From: Alcaligenes faecalis
GTDB lineage: Bacteria; Pseudomonadota; Gammaproteobacteria; Burkholderiales; Burkholderiaceae_B
Assembly: GCF_005311025.1 (NCBI RefSeq)
Contig: NZ_CP031747.1
Span: 4,067,870 to 4,131,869, forward strand
Reading direction: 5' to 3'
DNA length: 64,000 nt
The position numbers and the translations under genes were made by a program. Below are positions 39,492-49,402 of this stretch, in pieces (within the stretch, counting starts at the first letter, position 1; each line of letters opens with the position of its first letter). The notes below the pieces were generated by a model. The model saw only the letters and a program-made list of their open reading frames with translations. It searched no databases and was not told the origin of the DNA.

Positions 39492-40592
39492 ATGTTGAAA
39501 CGATGTTTTCTGATGTCCGTTCTGTCGGCGGCCCTGTTGAGCGTGACCGCGTATGCTCAACCTACCCAGCCATCTGTGCAGCCCTTGAGTCCAGAGTTGG
39601 CGCAGCGCAGCTCGATCACGGCCGATGGCGCCTTGCGCAAGGAACTGGCTTACGGGATTTATCAGATGGCTTACAGCGCGTCTGAAAAGGCCCTGTATGT
39701 AGCCTCGGCAGAAATGCTTGATGGTGTGCGGGGCGGGGCGCTCTACAAGCTGGACCCGCAGACTCTGGATGTGCTGGGTGTGATTCACACCGATGAAAGC
39801 AATTTTGGCTTGAGCAGCAATGCCGAGGGGAATGTGCTGTTCATGACGAACAGCCTGAACCCGGCAGTTGCGCGCGTGGAGCTGGGCGAAAAGGGCGGTT
39901 TGAAACGTACGGCCTTCAGCAATATGGGGACGGATGGTTTCAAGGTGGGGCCACGTACGGTGAAGCTGGATGAGGCCCATAAGCGTCTTTATGTAGGGGG
40001 CGTAGGCAATCCGGCGGTAATCTGGGTGCTGGACACGAGCAGCATGGAAGTGCTCAACACCATTGAGAATGCGGGCAAATGGGTGACCGGCTTGTTGTTG
40101 GACACGGATCATCGCCGTATGTACGCAGGCAATGGCGACGGTGAAGTGCTGGTGATTGATACGGACAAGAACCAGATCCAACAGCGCTGGAAACCTGCCG
40201 GGGACAAGCCGGCGATCTTGCTCAACTTTGCTCTGGACCCGAAGCGCAACCGTTTATACGCCACGGAAAATCAGCATCAGAAAACGGTTTATGTGCTGGA
40301 TGCCAGCACAGGCAAGCTGCTGGAGCAACTGGACGTAGGGGACGCGCTGGATATTGTCTATAACCCCAAGCGTGACGAGCTGTATGTGTCGCACCGCCAG
40401 CAGGGCAAGGTGTCTGTGCTGGATGCGGGCAGCTATGCGAAAAAGGCGGAATACAGCTTGCTTGCTCATCCCAACAGTCTGCTGCTGGGGCCGGACGATC
40501 AACTGTATGTCACGGTGAAAGCTCCCTTCACGCCTGACCATAAGGTCAGCGCCCGCGAAAGTGTGGTGCGTATTGATCTGAGCAAGATCTGA
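39492..40592 (+). CDS. YncE-like periplasmic beta-propeller protein
   Basis: The 366-residue precursor has a signal peptide ending near residue 22 (LLSVTAYA, then QPTQ). The rest is a chain of YVTN-type propeller blades: KRLYVGGVGNPAVIWVLDT, RRMYAGNGDGEVLVIDTD, NRLYATENQHQKTVYVLDAS and DELYVSHRQQGKVSVLDAG. In Escherichia coli, yncE is Fur-regulated and next to the TonB receptor gene yncD; the same pairing here, 85 bases after the receptor, suggests a role in the same uptake. GGGAAG precedes the ATG. Molecular function of this family is not settled. Confidence 0.85.
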   Translation: MLKRCFLMSVLSAALLSVTAYAQPTQPSVQPLSPELAQRSSITADGALRKELAYGIYQMAYSASEKALYVASAEMLDGVRGGALYKLDPQTLDVLGVIHTDESNFGLSSNAEGNVLFMTNSLNPAVARVELGEKGGLKRTAFSNMGTDGFKVGPRTVKLDEAHKRLYVGGVGNPAVIWVLDTSSMEVLNTIENAGKWVTGLLLDTDHRRMYAGNGDGEVLVIDTDKNQIQQRWKPAGDKPAILLNFALDPKRNRLYATENQHQKTVYVLDASTGKLLEQLDVGDALDIVYNPKRDELYVSHRQQGKVSVLDAGSYAKKAEYSLLAHPNSLLLGPDDQLYVTVKAPFTPDHKVSARESVVRIDLSKI

Positions 40593-40619
40593 TTGCAGCC
40601 TGAAGGTTCAAAGCAAATT

Positions 40620-40650
40620 AGCCCGGCGCAATGCCGGGCTGAGTCTTTTT
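40620..40650 (+). terminator. Terminator after the YncE-like gene
   Basis: Perfect stem AGCCCGGC/GCCGGGCT (arms at 40620-40627 and 40633-40640) then GAGTC and a T-run. Confidence 0.85.
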
Positions 40651-40689
40651 GCTGCTCAAGTTGTTGATCAAGCAGCGGGCTTCTTTCAG

Positions 40690-40710
40690 GGCTTTGCAGG
40701 ATGCAAAGCC
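40690..40710. other. Hairpin downstream of tal
   Basis: A perfect 9-bp inverted repeat (GGCTTTGCA with TGCAAAGCC, loop GGA) sits 22 bases past the tal stop codon. No T-run follows on the minus strand, so it is not a standard terminator but may mark the tal 3' end. Confidence 0.4.
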
Positions 40711-40732
40711 TTCTAAAGTGTTGTGCCAGTGA

Positions 40733-41695
40733 TCAAGCCTGCTGACGCGCTTGCTGAATCAAGGAGTCCAGCTTGATGCCATCCGCGGTGAACTGACGGA
40801 TGCCTTCGGCCAGCTTTTCAGTAGCCATCGCGTCCTGGTTCAAATCCGTGCGGAAAGTGATTTCATTGCTGGCACGCCATTCGGGGGCAACCGCCTTGGC
40901 GCGCGCCACATCCAGCATGGCAGGGACTTCACCCTGGGCTGCATCCAGCTGGCCCAGCAGATCCGGGCTGATGGTCAGCAGATCGCAACCGGCCAGCGCC
41001 TTGATCTGGCCGACATTGCGGAAGCTGGCACCCATGATCTCCGTGGGGATGTCATAGGTTTTGTAGTATTCGTAAATGCTGCGGACCGAGCGCACGCCGG
41101 GATCGTTCTCGCCCTGGTTGGCGCTTTCGTCCCAGTCCTTGCCAGCGGTTTTCTTGAACCAGTCGTAGATGCGACCCACAAAGGGCGAGATCAGGGTGAC
41201 TTTGGCCTGGGCGCAGGCGATGGCTTGCGGCAGGCAGAACAAAAGGGTCAGGTTGCAGTTGATGCCTTCGGCTTGCAGCGTACGGGCGGCCTGAATGCCT
41301 TCCCAGGTGCTGGCCAGCTTGATCAGTACCCGTTCGCGCGGCACACCGGCCTTTTCGTAATGCTGAATGATATGGCGGGCGCGCTCGACGCTGGCCAGGG
41401 TATCAAAGGACAGGCGAGCATCCACTTCGGTGGAGACGCGGCCGGGAACAATGTCCAGAATTTGTTGGCCAAAGGCAACCAGCAACAGGTCGCTGGTTTC
41501 TGCCAGGCTGGCGTGAGGGTGGTCGGCGATGACACGGTCCAGCAAGGGGCGATAGGCCGCCTGCTGGACAGCCTTCAAGATCAGGGAAGGATTGGTTGTT
41601 GCATCGGTAGGGCGATACGCACGCATCGCTTCAAAATCGCCTGTGTCGGCCACTACGGTTGTGCACTGGCGCAGGGAGTCAAGCTGAGTAGTCAT
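40733..41695 (-). CDS. tal: Transaldolase
   Basis: It transfers a dihydroxyacetone unit between sugar phosphates in the non-oxidative pentose phosphate pathway. The 320-residue protein matches the TalB class: [23 protein letters not shown] at about residues 17-39, the Schiff-base Lys126 in [30 protein letters not shown] and the [10 protein letters not shown] segment. It is a single gene, divergent from carA and converging on the iron module. Confidence 0.97.
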   Translation of the reverse strand: MTTQLDSLRQCTTVVADTGDFEAMRAYRPTDATTNPSLILKAVQQAAYRPLLDRVIADHPHASLAETSDLLLVAFGQQILDIVPGRVSTEVDARLSFDTLASVERARHIIQHYEKAGVPRERVLIKLASTWEGIQAARTLQAEGINCNLTLLFCLPQAIACAQAKVTLISPFVGRIYDWFKKTAGKDWDESANQGENDPGVRSVRSIYEYYKTYDIPTEIMGASFRNVGQIKALAGCDLLTISPDLLGQLDAAQGEVPAMLDVARAKAVAPEWRASNEITFRTDLNQDAMATEKLAEGIRQFTADGIKLDSLIQQARQQA

Positions 41696-41864
41696 GTCTG
41701 TTACTAGTCCATCGCAAAGCCATCAAACCAATCAATTACTGTAGTCGATTTTCCAGGTTTTCGTGCCTGGTTTCGGTGTTATTACCGATAAACTACCGGA
41801 AAAACCCCGTTTGAGCATATAATTAGAAGGTTTAATATTAATTTCAGAATCCGGGGTTTTTAAC

Positions 41865-43028
41865 GTGCTGCCGTCTTTATTTCCTGAGGAGTCCCGCACT
41901 ATCACTAGTGCCGTCCTAGCCCTGGCGGATGGAACCCTATTCAAAGGGGTATCAATCGGTGCCGAGGGGCACTGTGTTGCTGAGATCGTTTTCAATACAG
42001 CCATGACGGGCTATCAGGAAATCCTGACAGACCCAAGCTACAGCGGTCAAATTGTTACGCTTACCTATCCGCACATCGGTAATACCGGTGTCAATCCAGA
42101 GGACTCCGAATCCACCAAAGCCCACGCTGCCGGGCTTGTCATTCGCGATTGTCCCGCCCGCCTGTCCAACTTCCGCTCCACCCAGTCTTTGCCCGACTAC
42201 CTGAAAGCTCAGGGCGTTGTGGCCATCTCCGGTATCGACACCCGCAAGCTGACTCGCATTTTGCGCGAGAAAGGCTCCATGGGTGCCTGCATCCTGGTGG
42301 GTGATGATGCCGAACGTGCACTGGAACTGGCCCGCTCTTTCCCTGGCCTGAAAGGTCAGGACCTGGCCAAGGTGGTTACCACCGACAAGTCCTACAACTG
42401 GACCGAAGGTTCGTGGGAACTGGGCCAAGGTTTCTCCAAGCCCGAAGGCGACCGCTTTCACGTGGTGGCTTACGACTTTGGCGTCAAGGCCAACATCCTG
42501 CGCCTGATGGCGGACCGTGGCTGTAAGGTCACCGTCGTGCCTGCGCAAACTCCATTGGCCGATGTGCTGGCTTACGAACCTGATGGCGTGTTCCTGTCCA
42601 ATGGCCCTGGTGATCCGGAGCCTTGCGATTACGCAATCGAAGCTTGCAAGGGCTTGCTGGAGCGCAAGTTGCCTGTGTTTGGTATTTGCCTGGGTCATCA
42701 GATCCTGGGTCTGGCCGTAGGTGCTCAGACCTTGAAGATGAAAAATGGCCACCACGGTGCCAACCACCCTGTGCAGGAACTGGCCAGCGGCCGCGTGTTC
42801 ATCACCAGCCAGAATCACGGTTTTGCGGTGGATGCCACAACCTTGCCAGCCAATGCCAAGGTCACGCACATTTCTTTGTTCGACCAGAGCCTGCAAGGCT
42901 TCGAGTTGACAGATCGCCCCGCGTTTTGCTTCCAGGGTCACCCCGAAGCCACTCCCGGCCCGCGCGATATTGCCTCGCTGTTCGACAAATTCATCAGCCT
43001 GATGGCTGCCCACCAGGCCAATAAATAA
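41865..43028 (+). CDS. carA: Carbamoyl-phosphate synthase small (glutaminase) subunit
   Basis: It releases ammonia from glutamine and passes it to CarB for carbamoyl phosphate synthesis, feeding arginine and pyrimidines. The product has 387 residues. The N-terminal CarA domain ([19 protein letters not shown], then [21 protein letters not shown]) is followed by the class I glutaminase with Cys275 in [13 protein letters not shown] and the His/Glu pair in [10 protein letters not shown]. The start is a GTG at 41865 behind CCGGGG; the next residues ([13 protein letters not shown]) look like those of relatives. carB follows after 8 bases. Confidence 0.96.
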   Translation: MLPSLFPEESRTITSAVLALADGTLFKGVSIGAEGHCVAEIVFNTAMTGYQEILTDPSYSGQIVTLTYPHIGNTGVNPEDSESTKAHAAGLVIRDCPARLSNFRSTQSLPDYLKAQGVVAISGIDTRKLTRILREKGSMGACILVGDDAERALELARSFPGLKGQDLAKVVTTDKSYNWTEGSWELGQGFSKPEGDRFHVVAYDFGVKANILRLMADRGCKVTVVPAQTPLADVLAYEPDGVFLSNGPGDPEPCDYAIEACKGLLERKLPVFGICLGHQILGLAVGAQTLKMKNGHHGANHPVQELASGRVFITSQNHGFAVDATTLPANAKVTHISLFDQSLQGFELTDRPAFCFQGHPEATPGPRDIASLFDKFISLMAAHQANK

Positions 43029-43036
43029 ATCGCACT

Positions 43037-46000
43037 ATGCCAAAGCGTTCAGACTTAAAAAGCATTCTTATCATTGGCGCAGGCCCGATCATCATTGGTC
43101 AGGCTTGTGAATTCGACTACTCGGGAGCCCAGGCATGTAAGGCCCTGAAGGCCGAGGGTTACCGGACTGTGCTGGTCAACAGCAACCCGGCCACCATCAT
43201 GACGGACCCGGATACGGCCGACGTCACCTACATCGAGCCCATCACCTGGCAAGCTGTCGAGAAAATCATTGAAAAAGAGCGTCCCGATGCGCTCTTGCCC
43301 ACCATGGGCGGCCAAACCGCGCTGAACTGCGCCCTGGATCTGGCCAAGCATGGCGTGCTGGAAAAATTCGGTGTCGAGCTGATCGGTGCCAACGCCGCTG
43401 CTATCGAAAAAGCCGAAGACCGCCTGAAATTCAAGGACGCCATGACCTCCATCGGTCTGGAGTCCGCCAAGTCCGGCGTGGCTCACAGCATGGACGAAGC
43501 CTGGGCGGTTCAAAAGCGTATCGCTGAAGAAATCGGTACCGCCGGTTTCCCCGTCGTGATTCGCCCCAGCTTCACGCTGGGCGGTACGGGCGGCGGTATT
43601 GCCTACAACCCTGAAGAATTCGAAACCATCTGCCGTCGTGGTCTGGAAGCCTCGCCAACCAACGAACTGCTGATTGAAGAATCCCTGCTGGGCTGGAAAG
43701 AGTTTGAAATGGAAGTCGTGCGTGACCGCGCCGACAACTGCATTATTGTGTGCTCCATTGAAAACCTGGACCCCATGGGTGTGCACACCGGTGACTCCAT
43801 CACCGTGGCTCCTGCCCAAACCCTGACCGACCGCGAATACCAGATCATGCGTAATGCATCGATCGCCGTATTGCGCGAAATCGGTGTGGATACCGGTGGT
43901 TCGAACGTTCAGTTCGCGGTGAACCCCGATAACGGCCGCATGATCGTTATCGAAATGAACCCGCGCGTGTCTCGTTCCTCGGCTCTGGCTTCCAAAGCCA
44001 CGGGTTTCCCTATCGCCAAGATTGCTGCGCGTCTGGCCGTGGGTTACACCCTGGACGAGCTGCTGAACGAAATCACCGGCGGTGCGACCCCTGCTTCGTT
44101 CGAGCCCACTATCGACTACGTGGTTACCAAGGTGCCACGTTTCGCTTTCGAAAAATTCCCTCAGGCCGATTCGCGCCTGACCACCCAGATGAAGTCCGTA
44201 GGTGAAGTGATGGCTATTGGCCGCACTTTCCAGGAATCCTTCCAGAAAGCCCTGCGTGGCCTGGAAGTGGGTGTGGATGGTCTGAACCAGAAAACCACCG
44301 ACCGCGAAAAACTGCAGGTCGAACTGGGCGAACCCGGCCCAGAGCGTATCTGGTACGTGGGCGATGCTTTCGCTCAAGGCCTGACCCTGGACGAAGTTCA
44401 CAACCTGACCAAGATCGACCCCTGGTTCCTGGCCCAGATCAAAGAGATCGTGGACATTGAACTGGCTCTGGAGCAAAAGACGCTGGCCGATCTGGACCGC
44501 GACACCTTGTTCGGTCTGAAGCGTCGTGGTTTCTCCGACCGCCGTCTGGCTTTCCTGCTGGACACCGTGGAATCGGAAGTGCGCAAACTGCGTCACCAGT
44601 TGAACGTGCGTCCTGTCTACAAGCGTGTGGACACCTGCGCGGCTGAATTCTCCACCGATACGGCCTACATGTACTCGACCTACGAGGAAGAGTGCGAATC
44701 CAATCCTACGGACAAGAAGAAGATCATTGTTCTGGGTGGTGGTCCTAACCGTATTGGTCAGGGTATCGAGTTTGACTACTGCTGCGTGCACGCTGCTCTG
44801 GCATTGCGTGAAGATGGTTACGAAACCATCATGGTCAACTGCAACCCCGAAACCGTTTCTACCGATTACGACACCTCCGACCGTCTGTACTTCGAGCCTC
44901 TGACTCTGGAAGACGTGCTGGAAATCGTTCACATCGAAAAACCCGTGGGCACCATCGTTCAGTACGGTGGTCAGACTCCGCTGAAATTGGCACGTGCTCT
45001 GGAAGCCAACGGTGTACCTATCATCGGTACCAGCCCTGAATCCATTGACGTGGCTGAAGACCGTGAGCGCTTCCAGAAGCTGCTGACCAAGTTGGGTCTG
45101 CGTCAGCCGCCAAACCGTACGGCTCGTACCGAAGGCGAAGCCATTGCTCTGGCTGCTGAAATTGGATACCCCCTGGTGGTGCGCCCAAGCTATGTGCTGG
45201 GTGGCCGCGCCATGGAAATTGTGCACGAGCAGCAAGACCTGGAGCGCTACATGCGCGAAGCGGTCAAGGTCAGCAATGACTCGCCCGTGCTGCTGGATCA
45301 CTTCCTGAACAACGCTACCGAAGTGGACGTGGACTGCCTGGCCGATGGCGAGCGCGTCTTCGTGGGCGGTGTGATGCAACACATTGAACAAGCTGGTGTT
45401 CACTCCGGTGACTCCGCTTGCAGCTTGCCTCCTTACTCGCTCAGCGACGAAACCGTAGCTGAAATCAAGCGCCAGACCGCACTCATGGCCAAGGCCTTGA
45501 ACGTGAAGGGCCTGATGAACGTGCAGTTCGCCATTCAGGATGGTGATGTGTACGTGCTGGAAGTGAATCCACGTGCTTCGCGTACCGTGCCGTTCGTGTC
45601 CAAGGCTACCGGTTTGCAGCTGGCCAAGATCGCCGCTCGCGCCATGGCTGGTCAGACTCTGTCCGAGCAAGGCATTACTGAAGAAGTCACGCCGTCTTAC
45701 TACAGCGTGAAAGAAGCCGTGTTCCCCTTCGTGAAGTTCCCTGGTGTGGATACCATTCTGGGACCTGAAATGAAGTCCACCGGTGAAGTCATGGGCGTGG
45801 GCACCTCGTTTGCCGAAGCCTTCGTGAAGTCGCAGATGGCTGCCAGCGTGAACCTGCCCAAGGGCGGCCTGGCCTTCATCAGCGTGCGTGCTCAGGACAA
45901 ACCACAAGCCGTTGAAGTGGCTCGTGGCCTGATCTCGCTGGGCTTCAAGGTTGTGGCTACCCGCGGTACCGCCAGCGCCATCGAACAGGCCGGTCTGGCT

Positions 46001-46279
46001 GTTCAAGTGGTGAACAAGGTTACCGAAGGTCGTCCGCACATTGTGGACATGATCAAGAACGGTGAAGTTTCCTTGGTCATCAATACGGTTGAAGAGCGTC
46101 GCAACGCCATCGTTGATTCGCGTACAATCCGTACACATGCGCTGGCTGCCAACCTGGCCTACTACACCACCATTGCCGGTGCTGTGGCGGCGGTTCAAGG
46201 CTTGCAGTATCTGAGCCAAGGTGAGGGCTTGAAAGTTTACGCGGTTCAAGAGCTGCACGCTCTGCTCGCGAAACACTAA
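43037..46279 (+). CDS. carB: Carbamoyl-phosphate synthase large subunit
   Basis: It makes carbamoyl phosphate from bicarbonate, ammonia and two ATP. The 1080-residue protein has two homologous ATP-grasp halves, each beginning with a Rossmann-like block: [20 protein letters not shown] near residue 13 and [20 protein letters not shown] near 570. The ATP-grasp segments [18 protein letters not shown] and [19 protein letters not shown] are at matching places. The C-terminal MGS-like allosteric domain (about 940-1080, [20 protein letters not shown]) binds UMP/IMP or ornithine in relatives. It ends at a strong terminator. Confidence 0.98.
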   Translation: MPKRSDLKSILIIGAGPIIIGQACEFDYSGAQACKALKAEGYRTVLVNSNPATIMTDPDTADVTYIEPITWQAVEKIIEKERPDALLPTMGGQTALNCALDLAKHGVLEKFGVELIGANAAAIEKAEDRLKFKDAMTSIGLESAKSGVAHSMDEAWAVQKRIAEEIGTAGFPVVIRPSFTLGGTGGGIAYNPEEFETICRRGLEASPTNELLIEESLLGWKEFEMEVVRDRADNCIIVCSIENLDPMGVHTGDSITVAPAQTLTDREYQIMRNASIAVLREIGVDTGGSNVQFAVNPDNGRMIVIEMNPRVSRSSALASKATGFPIAKIAARLAVGYTLDELLNEITGGATPASFEPTIDYVVTKVPRFAFEKFPQADSRLTTQMKSVGEVMAIGRTFQESFQKALRGLEVGVDGLNQKTTDREKLQVELGEPGPERIWYVGDAFAQGLTLDEVHNLTKIDPWFLAQIKEIVDIELALEQKTLADLDRDTLFGLKRRGFSDRRLAFLLDTVESEVRKLRHQLNVRPVYKRVDTCAAEFSTDTAYMYSTYEEECESNPTDKKKIIVLGGGPNRIGQGIEFDYCCVHAALALREDGYETIMVNCNPETVSTDYDTSDRLYFEPLTLEDVLEIVHIEKPVGTIVQYGGQTPLKLARALEANGVPIIGTSPESIDVAEDRERFQKLLTKLGLRQPPNRTARTEGEAIALAAEIGYPLVVRPSYVLGGRAMEIVHEQQDLERYMREAVKVSNDSPVLLDHFLNNATEVDVDCLADGERVFVGGVMQHIEQAGVHSGDSACSLPPYSLSDETVAEIKRQTALMAKALNVKGLMNVQFAIQDGDVYVLEVNPRASRTVPFVSKATGLQLAKIAARAMAGQTLSEQGITEEVTPSYYSVKEAVFPFVKFPGVDTILGPEMKSTGEVMGVGTSFAEAFVKSQMAASVNLPKGGLAFISVRAQDKPQAVEVARGLISLGFKVVATRGTASAIEQAGLAVQVVNKVTEGRPHIVDMIKNGEVSLVINTVEERRNAIVDSRTIRTHALAANLAYYTTIAGAVAAVQGLQYLSQGEGLKVYAVQELHALLAKH

Positions 46280-46295
46280 GTCTTACCCGGCTGGA

Positions 46296-46328
46296 AAGGC
46301 GCACCTTAGTGGTGCGCCTTTTTTTGTT
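46296..46328 (+). terminator. Terminator of carAB
   Basis: Perfect 10-bp stem AAGGCGCACC (46296-46305) with GGTGCGCCTT (46311-46320), then seven T's. Confidence 0.93.
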
Positions 46329-46420
46329 CTTGCATCAGACAAGACCAAGCCGTCGTATTGGGGCAGCACGCAGGCCATCGCCTGCACAGTGCAGAAGTTT
46401 TCTTCTTTGGAGATCATGTC

Positions 46421-47317
46421 GTGAAATGGTTCATTCTTGCCTTGTTCATCGTGTGCACGATTGTTGTGCACTTCAGGGGTCGAGTCAGGCACCGGTTTTC
46501 TCGCCAGTTGCTGGATCATTCCACCTTCACGGCTCCTCTGAACGTCTTCATGTACGGCTTTTCGGCAGTACCGAACGAGCCGTATCTGGATTTGAAACAC
46601 TTTCCCGAGCTGAACAAGCTGCTGGAGCATTGCGATGAAATCCGTGCCGAGGCCGAGCAGCTATTTGGCGAAGGCCATATCAAGGCCTCGGACAAGTACA
46701 ACGATGCGGGTTTCAACTCCTTCTTCAAAACCGGCTGGACGCGTTTTTACCTGAAGTGGTATGACGCGGATCATCCGTCAGCACGCGAACTGTGCCCGGT
46801 GACGACCAATCTGCTCAAGGACATTCCTTCGATCAAGGCGGCCATGTTCACCTCCTTGCCACCCGGTGCCCGTTTACCGCGTCACCGCGACCCTTATGCG
46901 GGTTCGCTGCGCTTTCACATGGGGCTGATGACGCCTAATAGCCCGGATTGTTATATCGAAGTGGACGGCCAGCGCTACCACTGGCGTGATGGCGAGGCCG
47001 TGGTGTTTGATGAAACCTTTATTCACTACGCCGAGAACAAAACGGATCAGAACCGCATTATCTTGTTCGCGGACGTAGAGCGCCCCATGCGTTACCGCTG
47101 GGCACAGGCGATCAATCACGCAGTGGGTGGTTTCTTGCTGCGCGCCGCTGCCGCTCCTAACCAGGAAGGTGACCGCACCGGTGGTATCAACCGTATTTTC
47201 GGTACGGTTTACGCAGTGCGTCGTTTCGGCAAGGCGATCAAGAAAAAGAACGAAACCCTGTACTACATCCTCAAGTGGTTGCTGGTGCTGGGCATTGCTG
47301 CCCTGATCTTCCTGTAA
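46421..47317 (+). CDS. LpxO-like aspartyl/asparaginyl beta-hydroxylase family protein
   Basis: A Fe2+/2-oxoglutarate dioxygenase of the LpxO type, which in other bacteria 2-hydroxylates lipid A acyl chains on the cytoplasmic side of the inner membrane. The 298-residue protein has an N-terminal membrane anchor (KWFILALFIVCTIVV), the iron ligands His155-x-Asp157 (PRHRDPYAGSLRFHMGL) and His202 (FIHYAENKT) with Arg212 for 2-oxoglutarate, and a second C-terminal membrane segment (YYILKWLLVLGIAALIFL). The GTG at 46421 follows TGGAGA and matches LpxO length; an ATG-less longer frame upstream is unlikely. It is 13 bases before an SDR gene on the same strand. The substrate is inferred. Confidence 0.85.
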   Translation: MKWFILALFIVCTIVVHFRGRVRHRFSRQLLDHSTFTAPLNVFMYGFSAVPNEPYLDLKHFPELNKLLEHCDEIRAEAEQLFGEGHIKASDKYNDAGFNSFFKTGWTRFYLKWYDADHPSARELCPVTTNLLKDIPSIKAAMFTSLPPGARLPRHRDPYAGSLRFHMGLMTPNSPDCYIEVDGQRYHWRDGEAVVFDETFIHYAENKTDQNRIILFADVERPMRYRWAQAINHAVGGFLLRAAAAPNQEGDRTGGINRIFGTVYAVRRFGKAIKKKNETLYYILKWLLVLGIAALIFL

Positions 47318-47330
47318 AAAGCAGGCAAAG

Positions 47331-48101
47331 ATGCAAACCGTCTTTATCACGGGTGCCAGCAGCGGTCTGGGCAAAGCGCTGGCCCAGGAATACGCAGCTC
47401 AAGGTGCTTGCCTGGGTTTGCTGGGCCGGCGTCAGGAAGAACTCCAGGCGCTGGCTGAGAGCTTGCCCGGTGTGCACCGTATCTATGTGGCGGATGTACG
47501 TGACAGAGACGCCTTGCATCAAGCGGCCCAGGACTTTTTGCAGTTCACAGGGCAAAAAATTGATGTGGTCATTGCCAGTGCGGGGATCAGCGCTGGCACC
47601 TTGACGGAAGAAACCGAGGATTTTGCCGTCTTCAAAGCCATTGTGGATACAAACCTTCTGGCCATGGTGGCGACCTTCGAGCCTTTTATCGGCACCATGA
47701 AAGCGGCGGGGAAGGGAACCTTGGTGGGTATTGCCAGCGTGGCGGGTATTCGTGGTCTGCCTGGTGCAGGAGCTTATAGCAGCTCCAAGGCGGCTGTCAT
47801 TGCCTACTGCGAAAGCTTGCGACTGGAGCTGTCGCTGTACGGGGTCTCTGTTGTCACCATTACGCCCGGTTATATTCGCACGGCCATGACGGCACAGAAT
47901 CCTTACTCCATGCCGTTTCTGATGCCTGCTGAGGACTTTGCCCGCAAAGCCCGCAAGACCATCGAGCAGGGCGTGTCCTATCGAGTCATTCCGTGGCAGA
48001 TGGGAGTTGTCTCGCGCCTGATGCGTCTTTTGCCTAATTGGCTGTATGACCGTCTGGCTCGTCAGGCGCCGCGCAAGCCACGACTGAACAAAAAAAGCTG
48101 A
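47331..48101 (+). CDS. Short-chain dehydrogenase/reductase, substrate unknown
   Basis: The 256-residue protein has the classical SDR pattern: TGASSGLGKALAQEYA at residues 7-22 for NAD(P) binding, ASAGIS in place of NNAG, and the catalytic Ser/Tyr/Lys in IASVAGIRGLPGAGAYSSSKAAV. The C-terminal part has the PGYIRTAMT loop and a Pro/Arg/Lys-rich end (APRKPRLNKKS) that could lie at the membrane. It follows the LpxO-like gene by 13 bases, so an envelope-lipid role is possible, but nothing in the sequence fixes the substrate. Confidence 0.88.
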   Translation: MQTVFITGASSGLGKALAQEYAAQGACLGLLGRRQEELQALAESLPGVHRIYVADVRDRDALHQAAQDFLQFTGQKIDVVIASAGISAGTLTEETEDFAVFKAIVDTNLLAMVATFEPFIGTMKAAGKGTLVGIASVAGIRGLPGAGAYSSSKAAVIAYCESLRLELSLYGVSVVTITPGYIRTAMTAQNPYSMPFLMPAEDFARKARKTIEQGVSYRVIPWQMGVVSRLMRLLPNWLYDRLARQAPRKPRLNKKS

Positions 48102-48444
48102 TCATTGCCCCTGTAGCTGATTTTTGAGGCCCTTGTTGGCCTCATCGCGGTTTGAAGGGGGGGGGCTGGCTATGCTTATGGCCGCAACCGCAACCGCAAC
48201 CGCAACCGCAACCGCAACCGCAACCGCAACCGCAACCGCAACCGCAATAGTGCCTGTGGCTCTTCCTGGTATGGGGCCGTCGCTATCGTAAGGATAAAGC
48301 TTGCGGGCGTGGCGCTGGAGACACTGTCAGGAACTGATGAGGTGAGTCAGGCGGACAGGACTCCGCACAAATCTCAGGCTGGTTTATCGAACGCTGCAGC
48401 TAATCCGATCTGCGGGTACCTGCCTGATCATGGCTATGTATGGC
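48102..48444. other. Intergenic region with G-tract and hexamer repeat
   Basis: About 340 bases between the converging SDR and phosphatase genes. It holds a small GAGGCC/GGCCTC hairpin (48126-48143), a run of nine G's near 48157-48165, and the (CCGCAA)11 repeat. I see no convincing gene; a 39-codon frame (48172-48291) runs through the repeat. No clear terminator for either flanking gene was found. Confidence 0.6.
48182..48247 (+). repeat. (CCGCAA)11 tandem hexanucleotide repeat
   Basis: Eleven perfect copies of CCGCAA occupy 66 bases. A frame starting ATG at 48172 behind a G-rich stretch reads M-L-M-A and then alternating Ala-Thr through the repeat, ending at TAA 48289-48291 (39 residues). 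Repeat-length change by whole units would not shift this frame. Confidence 0.97.
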
Positions 48445-49083
48445 TTAGACTTGCTCGTCCAGTGCCGTATTCAGATGTGGCAACTGCCCCCACTGCGTAC
48501 AGGTCCAGTTCAAGTCCGCATCAATGCTGAAGAAGTTCAGGCTGGTATTCAGAATTGCGTGAGTGCGCTTGGCATTCAGCGCCTGCTGGTTCAGCTTGCG
48601 CCAAACCATATCAATGACACCGCCATGGGCAAAGACCAGCAGGTTTTTGCCCGCATTGTCCTGCGCCAGCGCCTCAAAGCAGCTCAGAACCCGTGTTTGA
48701 AACTGACGCAGTGATTCGCCGCCCTCTACGGCGTAATCGATATCGACGGTATCGTCGGGCTGATCCGGCCCATGGCGGCCTGCCGCATCCCAGGCCTGGC
48801 CTTCCAGCTTGCCAAAGCCGCGTTCGCGCAGTCCCTGGACTTGCTGGATTTCAATATCCCAATGCTGACAGGCAATTGCCGCAGTTTCCGAGGCGCGTTG
48901 CAGATCACTGCTGATGACGGCATCCACAGGCATGTGAAACGCCGGGGAGCTCAGGTAACTTTGCAGGGCACGGGCCTGTTCGCGGCCGGTCTCGTTCAGC
49001 TCTATATCCTGCCAGCCCTGTAAACGGCGTACGGCGTTCCAGGCGGTTTCACCATGGCGGATCAGACAAATAGACGTACTCAT
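48445..49083 (-). CDS. Histidine phosphatase family protein (phosphoglycerate mutase-like)
   Basis: The 212-residue enzyme belongs to the cofactor-independent-named but histidine-based phosphatase superfamily. The phosphorylated His10 lies in LIRHGETAWN (residues 7-16), Arg/Glu residues follow in SSDLQRASETA, and the second catalytic His is in LVFAHGGVIDMVWR. The RERGFGKLEGQAW segment is typical of the GpmB/CobC branch. A substrate cannot be set: candidates are phosphoglycerate, alpha-ribazole phosphate or other small phosphates. It converges on the SDR gene across the repeat region. Confidence 0.9.
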   Translation of the reverse strand: MSTSICLIRHGETAWNAVRRLQGWQDIELNETGREQARALQSYLSSPAFHMPVDAVISSDLQRASETAAIACQHWDIEIQQVQGLRERGFGKLEGQAWDAAGRHGPDQPDDTVDIDYAVEGGESLRQFQTRVLSCFEALAQDNAGKNLLVFAHGGVIDMVWRKLNQQALNAKRTHAILNTSLNFFSIDADLNWTCTQWGQLPHLNTALDEQV

Positions 49084-49402
49084 GCTGGCGTAATCACTCT
49101 GCTAGGGAATCGGACTGCCAAAGGCAGGCTGATTGTCTATTGTAATGGGCCAGTCAAGCACAGGCAGATAGAGGGGGTATATACCGCATATAGCGCGAGC
49201 ATCGACGCCAAAAGGCAGTTTGAAACCCGTATTGGCTGGATCCATGTTGGGGTTTACCGCGTACTGCCTTATTTTCAGGTGCCTTGTTGAGTCTTTCACG
49301 TTTAAAATCATGCCTCAACGAATCAGCCAGTGCCTCAGGGAGCACTGCGCGACCGTCTGACGAATTGCGCTGTATTTCTTTATTCCTTTTCTGGAACCCT
49401 TT
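49084..49402. other. Intergenic region upstream of the permease
   Basis: About 320 bases between the divergent phosphatase and permease genes. It should hold both promoters. I see an A/T-rich stretch with TTTAAAATC near 49301-49310, but no assignable -35/-10 pair, riboswitch or repeat. Confidence 0.45.

Noticed and set aside
43055-46276. A 1073-codon open frame on the minus strand across carB
   Set aside because: It is an antisense shadow of carB caused by codon bias. It has no known domain, and the plus-strand product is a full CarB.
48182-48247. CRISPR array
   Set aside because: The repeat is a simple hexamer with no spacers and no cas genes nearby.
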